A stretch of DNA of 64,000 nucleotides from Ascaphus truei (lineage: Eukaryota > Chordata > Amphibia > Anura > Ascaphidae), in the NCBI GenBank assembly GCA_036426205.1, contig CM071574.1, forward strand, positions 12,406,892-12,470,891, in the 5' to 3' direction. The position numbers and the translations under genes are program-made. The notes under the pieces were generated by a model. That model did not search any database. It had not been told where the DNA came from and was given only the letters and a program-made list of their open reading frames with translations. The first letter of the stretch is position 1. Each line of letters begins with the position of its first letter. Below are positions 58,800 through 64,000 of this stretch, one piece after another.

Positions 58800-60192
58800 T
58801 TGATGTTACACAGCCTTATGGCTAACAGCCATGCTAAAGTGACTTAAGTACTCTATTCACATGCATTTGACTAACACTTAAGGGTTGTGGGTTCCAATAC
58901 TTTTGGGTCTGTTACTGGTACGCCCTTCATCACAAGGGTCTTTAGACTGATTGGTCTTAAGGATATATTTTAGGATATGTGACTCATATAAATATACTTT
59001 GTATAGACATTAGCATATCACCCAGGGTACCACAGGTATGTTAATTTTTCAGCACAGGCATCTCTCCCTAATTAATTGGAAGCTAGGTTTGAGGGGACAT
59101 ATATAGGACATACTTGAAAAAGCGAGACAACTCAATGTATTACTTCCCGGTAAAACATTATATAAATTAATCTAGTCATACTATTAGGTTAGGAGGTCGT
59201 CCTCGTCCTTTCGCAATTCCTATCTCGCCTGCTTGGAGATAACGAAAAAAAAATGTGAGTTGTTTAGAAGCGATTTAGCTTTTTTTTGCAGTTTTTCGGA
59301 GCTACTAGAATACAGCCCCATAGTTGACATGTATCTGGAATCCGTGTCACTAAATGTGATTCGGTATACTCCAATTTAACTATAAAACATTTTTTGGCTA
59401 TTCAATTAACTATTTTTTTAAAAAGGCAGTGAAAAAGCAGCAGATTTCTAAAAATGTTGAATTACATTATAAAACATCATGTAAATAAGAAATCTTCTCC
59501 AAATTATGGATTATTCACCTGTGTTAAATCGTAGCTATAATATTATGACATGGGACAATTTACAAGGCTTTGGCCAACGTGACTATCGATATATTGACTG
59601 CAATATTAGCAACCATGTTATTAATAATGCCTGGGTCAGATTATAATCATATTAAAAAAGAAATATACTGTTTACATAAAAATATTTATGAATAAGTGCG
59701 TAGCTTCAGTGGTCATGAAAATGTTTGCCTTGGTGAATACTATGCGTACCAAAGAATTAATTCACCTACTGATGTACTGTACAATCCCTAAAACAAATCG
59801 AAATACCCATCCCCTTGCATGCCAAAGAGGGTATTAAGGAAACGCTAAGCAATGCCTTACAAACCACAAAGGAATGCAATGGGTTGTAAAGTATCTGTTG
59901 CATCCATTAGTTTTCCTATTCGTGTGGGGAAACAAAAGCCCATTTCTAGTTAAGCAGATTGGTTTTGGGGTATACTGATATACTGGTATACTAGGCTCTT
60001 CTGTGTATTATATAATTGGCCCAGTAAAAGGAAAGTCCTACTGTACGAAGCGTCCGAGAACCAATAATACATATGTTGCCTGATTTCATAATTCCATAGT
60101 CCATAAGGTTTGCACTAACTATGTAGGTATGTGACCTAAACTGCATTTTCTTAGGTGACATTTTCAGCCCATGAACAGTGAAAAATGTCATA
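58800..60192. other. Intron; dispersed repeat at 58965-59165, otherwise unassigned
   Basis: 58965-59105 matches 17264-17405, and TATTACTTCCCGGTAAAACATT follows at about 59137-59160 like a retroposon tail. The rest is AT-rich with no coding signal. Confidence 0.55.
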
Positions 60193-60200
60193 CTGTACAG

Positions 60201-61468
60201 CAGGCCTGCCCAACTCGTAAAGCGAGAAGGGCCGAACTGCTCCAAGGAAACAAAATTTGGGCCGCACGGGTTAAATCATCATCATCATCTCTCCTCATCA
60301 TCATCATCCTCATATCTCCCCCAGAACCCCTCACTATCAATCTTTACGATACTCCCCATCTATCTCTCATACCCCCATCTCTCCCTCTCACTCACACAAT
60401 ACCCCCCTCCACATCAAACACACAATACCCCCCTCCACATCAAACACACAATACCCCCCTCCACATCAAACATACAATACCCCCCTCCACATCCCCCCAG
60501 CCCATTCCATGTCAGCATCCCCCCCCCACAAGTCAGCATCCCCCCCATGTCTCTCTTCCCTCAATATGACACTCTCCCCCTCCCCCTCCCCTCAATATGA
60601 CTCTCCCCTCCCCCTCCCCTCAATGTGACACTCTCCCCCTCTCCTCAATGTGACACTCTTTCCCCCTCCCAATATGACACTCTCTCCCCCCCTGCAACTC
60701 ACATCACACCCTACCCACCCTTGCACACTACCACAACCCATTACTATCACCCCCATGAACTCAGCCCCCATAGCAACTCCACCATCACTCTCCTCACCCC
60801 TCCCCCAGCAACCACAACACCATCAGCTATCCCCCCCCCCGCACCTCACAACACCTCCTCCCCCTGCACCTCACATCCAGCCTCTAACCCGCACACTGAA
60901 AAATCAAGTCAGGAGCTCCCCCCCGGGAAGCCCCCCCGCGAACCACGCACGCCGCGAGCACGCCCCCCCCACTTTGCGGCACCGCACAGCATTCTCGTCG
61001 AGCCCCTCCCTGGGCACCTCACTATGCATTGCGCGCGCCAAAACAGGCCAACGCTACACCTTTTGCACAGCGTCGCCCCCCCCCCCCCCCCCCTACCCCG
61101 CCGCCCAAATCTACATTCACTCCTCTCCCCCCAGTCTGAAACGCACATCACTCTCGTCCCCATGCCCTCTCCGTTTTTCAACCCCAAATTGTTTCCCCGC
61201 TTCCCAAGAAAGACAAACCAACCAGTAGAGAATCACCACTTTTTTTCTATTGTTTATTTATTTACCGCCCTTTTCCCCTTTGTGGCTCTAGCAGCCCAGC
61301 CCGCCCTCCTTGTCAGGTCGACCAGCCCCCCTACCGAAATTGTCAGCAGCATTAGCACCCCCCCTCATGGGGCAGAAGCCCCTACCCCCTCCTTTACTGG
61401 GGCACACCACATCCCACACATCCATGGCACACAACCATCACACACCCACACCACTACACACCACCAAA

Positions 61469-61514
<46 letters not shown>

Positions 61515-61898
61515 CTCTCTCTTAGATCAACACACACACACACACACCTCTCTCTCTTAGATCAGCTCAGCACATCCTCTCCCCGGTACTAAGCCCCGCC
61601 CCCTGCATGCTCTGACCTCCCCGGCAGCAGCCTGCTATTGAAAAAAATAAAACACACGGGTGCTGCTGCCCCCGCGCACCGCAAAACCTGGGGGCTGGGA
61701 GGAGAGATGAATCGCCGCCATTTTTTTTAAACTTTTTTTTTTTTTTTAATTTATTTAATTAACTGGCGCCCGGCCAGAGTCATCACAGGCCGGGCCGCAC
61801 AGAGATTCCAGACGGGCCGCACAGAGATGCCAGACGGGCCGCACAGAGATGCCAGACGGGCCGCATGCGGCCCGCGGGCCATATGTTGTGCAGCCCTG
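60201..61898. mobile_element. 1.7-kb non-autonomous hAT, perfect 8-bp TSD CTGTACAG
   Basis: The ends CAGGCCTGCCCAAC and GTTGTGCAGCCCTG are imperfect inverted repeats. CTGTACAG is duplicated exactly at 60193-60200 and 61899-61906. Subterminal GGGCCG.A and CGGGCCGC words recur at both ends, with three tandem CAGACGGGCCGCACAGAGAT-like units near the right end. The interior is C-rich simple sequence: TCATCA repeats, an ACACAATACCCCCCTCCACATCAA minisatellite, TCAATATGACACTCTCCCC units, a C-run (61077-61093) and (AC)n. The large Pro/Ser/Thr frames are not genes. Confidence 0.93.
61470..61552. repeat. (AC)n microsatellite, duplicated with a CTCTCTCTTAGATCA unit
   Basis: Two AC runs are each followed by CTCTCTCTTAGATCA, i.e. 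a tandem duplication inside the hAT element. Confidence 0.95.
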
Positions 61899-62268
61899 CT
61901 GTACAGTATACACTGAAAAATCTCAGAAGATTTGCTTTGAAGCATGGTAGCAAACTACAGTAGCAAATGCATCATGTTACATTATGTAAATACGCTGCGT
62001 GTAAAAATGACTTTGTGGTCCTGAAAGCTTGCACTCTTTTTAACCACATGTTTGCTATTAAAGGTATCACTTCTACAGTACCTTACCTGTCTTTGTTTTT
62101 GTTGCATCTGAAATAAAATAAAAAAAAACACTCGTAGTGTATGCTGCAAACAAGTTAGTAACCTTTTCAATTCACCCCACAAAATACTGTAGCTGAAAGG
62201 AATGCACATCATACAATACATGTGTTTATTGGTTATTGTGTACATGGAAATATGTCTGTTTCTTCCAG

Positions 62269-62386
62269 GGAAAAGAACAACAATTTCCATCGCTGAGCGT
62301 TAACATTCGGAGGTCTACAAGCACAGAGCTGTTACATCTGGGAGCTGATTCAAAAGAGCAAAAAGCTGAACAAAGAAAATCACTGA
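62269..62386 (+). CDS. ARHGAP15: ARHGAP15 exon: linker after the PH domain
   Basis: A 118-nt exon with acceptor TTTCTTCCAG (ending 62268) and donor GTATGT (62387). It starts in phase 0, matching the end of the exon at 53656, and ends after the first base of a codon. It encodes 39 residues containing RRSTSTELL and SKEQKAEQRKSL, which I recognise as the linker between the PH and RhoGAP domains of ARHGAP15. The split last codon (A, then probably TG in the next exon) would give the Met that follows KSL in the human protein. By memory the human exon is about four codons longer, and the shortfall is in the poorly conserved first third. The next exon is beyond the window. Confidence 0.92.
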
Positions 62387-64000
62387 GTATGTATTTGATA
62401 TTGATATAGATGGGTACGTCCCATTACTCTGTCATTGGAATAGATTGGTAGATCTCATTACTCTATTTTCTAGATTTCAGCATACAAAGTTGGGGCCATT
62501 CACTAAAGATTTTTTTAGAGTTTTTAACATTCATTATTGGTAAATGGACATTAAAGCTATTAGCTTTTAGAAACAAACCCTTACATTGGGTATACCGTTA
62601 TGTAATCAATTGTGAAAATAGGAATCTTAGAAAGGTCGGCAGGTTGTTATGCTATCATTATATTTACAATTCTATGGCATTCTCAATGTGAGTGAAGCAG
62701 AGGATTAAAAATGAGTTCGTTATATTCAGAAAAAAACATATAAGGTAACAACAATAATAACAAAAAATAAAAATGTTGTGCTTCCTATAATATATTACAA
62801 TTCATTTTTAAATTGAGGAAATGTTTAATATATCATGGAATTTACTGGGTTAAAAATCTACTGTAAAAGGGACATGTACTGTAAAACTAATAGACATATT
62901 TTCTTCCTTTGAAGTATTAGAGGATTTCTTGTCTAATTGATGTTGATCAGTCAAAAATACATCACACATTACAAATGTAGGTTTTGCAGTGTGTTTTGTG
63001 TTTAAAAAAAAAAAAAAAAAAAAAACTTTGTAAATTGCACCCTGCTTTTGGATTTTGCTTCTTTTATGATCACACAACGAAGTATCATAGCCAGGACTAC
63101 AAAACTACAGAGCCAAAAATGACTTCTAAAAATTTGGCATGAAAATGTACATGACACATTGTTTAGCAGTTAACAGGTGGTGCTTTCATTGTCCAGTTTG
63201 CCTACACAGAAGAAGAAGAAAAAGAGGATATTTAGAAATATTAATTTAGAGCATTACAGATTTTAAACGACCTACACATGTAATAATTACTGAACACTTA
63301 CCTATCCTTTATTTAAATATAATGAAGAAAGCCAAACTCTCACCCCAGTTTAAAACTAGGTTTTAAATGTAGACATGTTTCTTAATTTACTGTACGATAG
63401 TTTGCATATCATACAGAACTTGTATGTAAAATGTTTACAGCAGAGCACTTAATTGGCTTATTTTATTTAATATATCATAAAAAGTCAGTATTGCGTTAAT
63501 GTTTTCAGCACACATATATGTACTTTAACATGTTCTAGTAATACATTTTGTATTTAAACTTGGACTGCACATGTGCTTACATTGTTTACAATTATATAAA
63601 AGTGGCTGTATTAATACTATTTAGTTGGTGGAATCTACTTTATTTTTAAATGCAGATTCAAATATTTGCAAATGCTCATTGTCTATGGTTAATATGTAGG
63701 AACAAATTATACTGTATTTCATACCAGTGCCTCTGTTCCGACTTGCAGTTGGCTATTAGTTGTTATAATCATTGAACACTTGAAGGTGAGCCACCTTTAC
63801 CTCCCATCCCCTGCATATTGATTGATTGTATAGTGAAGATCAATTTGTTTCTTTAATTTTAATTTTTGCTAGTACCGGTTTTCATTAGCTTTGTTGTAAC
63901 AGACATTCACAATTAAAACACTGTTGCTATTCAGCCATTTTTTATTTTAACCAATTACCTTTAAATAAAATAAAATAAAAATAAAAATATATATATATAT
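62387..64000. other. ARHGAP15: Start of the next ARHGAP15 intron
   Basis: AT-rich non-coding DNA. An A-run at 63004-63025 and an AT tract at the window edge are the only repeats seen. No further exon was recognised. Confidence 0.6.

Noticed and set aside
60171..61560. Pro/Thr/Ser-rich frames of up to 311 codons
   Set aside because: They lie in the simple-sequence interior of a hAT element and start in or near its inverted end.

Overview
The window looks like intronic DNA from a large, repeat-rich vertebrate genome, most likely an amphibian; I cannot name the species. Three things point that way: an L1/Tx1-type LINE, many hAT, Harbinger-like and foldback MITEs, and LTR retrotransposons, all sitting in AT-rich non-coding DNA. 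Two short exons on the + strand (53656-53754 and 62269-62386) have good splice sites and compatible phases. They encode the end of a PH domain and the following linker of a Rho GTPase-activating protein that I recognise as ARHGAP15. The window is therefore best read as about 53 kb of intron (plus any upstream sequence), exon, 8.5 kb intron, exon, and the start of the next intron. No other host exon is convincing.

Layout. 1-2821: 3' part of a frameshifted LINE. 3118-8065: two minus-strand solo LTRs with a Tigger-like MITE and a foldback hAT between them. 8812-14255: one decayed LTR retrotransposon (5' LTR stub, primer-binding site, tandem-repeat leader, gag-like remnant, polypurine tract, 3' LTR), with a 1.27-kb hAT inserted in its coding region. 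14269-15389: solo LTR. 15.4-19.6 kb: mostly ordinary intron. 19.6-21.5 kb: Ty3/gypsy RNase H relic, then an inverted-repeat element and a 24-bp minisatellite. 21.7-30.1 kb: dense nest of foldback, hAT, Harbinger-like and LTR elements, including a 162-bp-arm inverted repeat. 31.3-37.9 kb: four plus-strand members of the LTR group. 37.9-42.6 kb: AT-rich intron with conserved-element-like stretches. 42.6-46.8 kb: MITEs and LTRs. 48.6-49.9 kb: LINE-2-like 3' end and foldback hAT. 49.9-64 kb: the two exons, with a 1.7-kb hAT carrying simple-sequence cargo between them.

The most coherent signal is a group of about a dozen LTRs with TG..CA-type ends and 4-bp target duplications. Two members retain internal sequence, and both show a tRNA-Thr-type primer-binding site two bases after the LTR. 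Most members also carry the first 11 bases of that site inside the LTR, about 125-205 bp before its 3' end. Several insertions are nested precisely enough to recover the order of events. Apart from ARHGAP15, no working host gene, RNA gene, CRISPR array or complete mobile-element protein is visible. Most long open frames are read-through of low-complexity DNA or of repeats.
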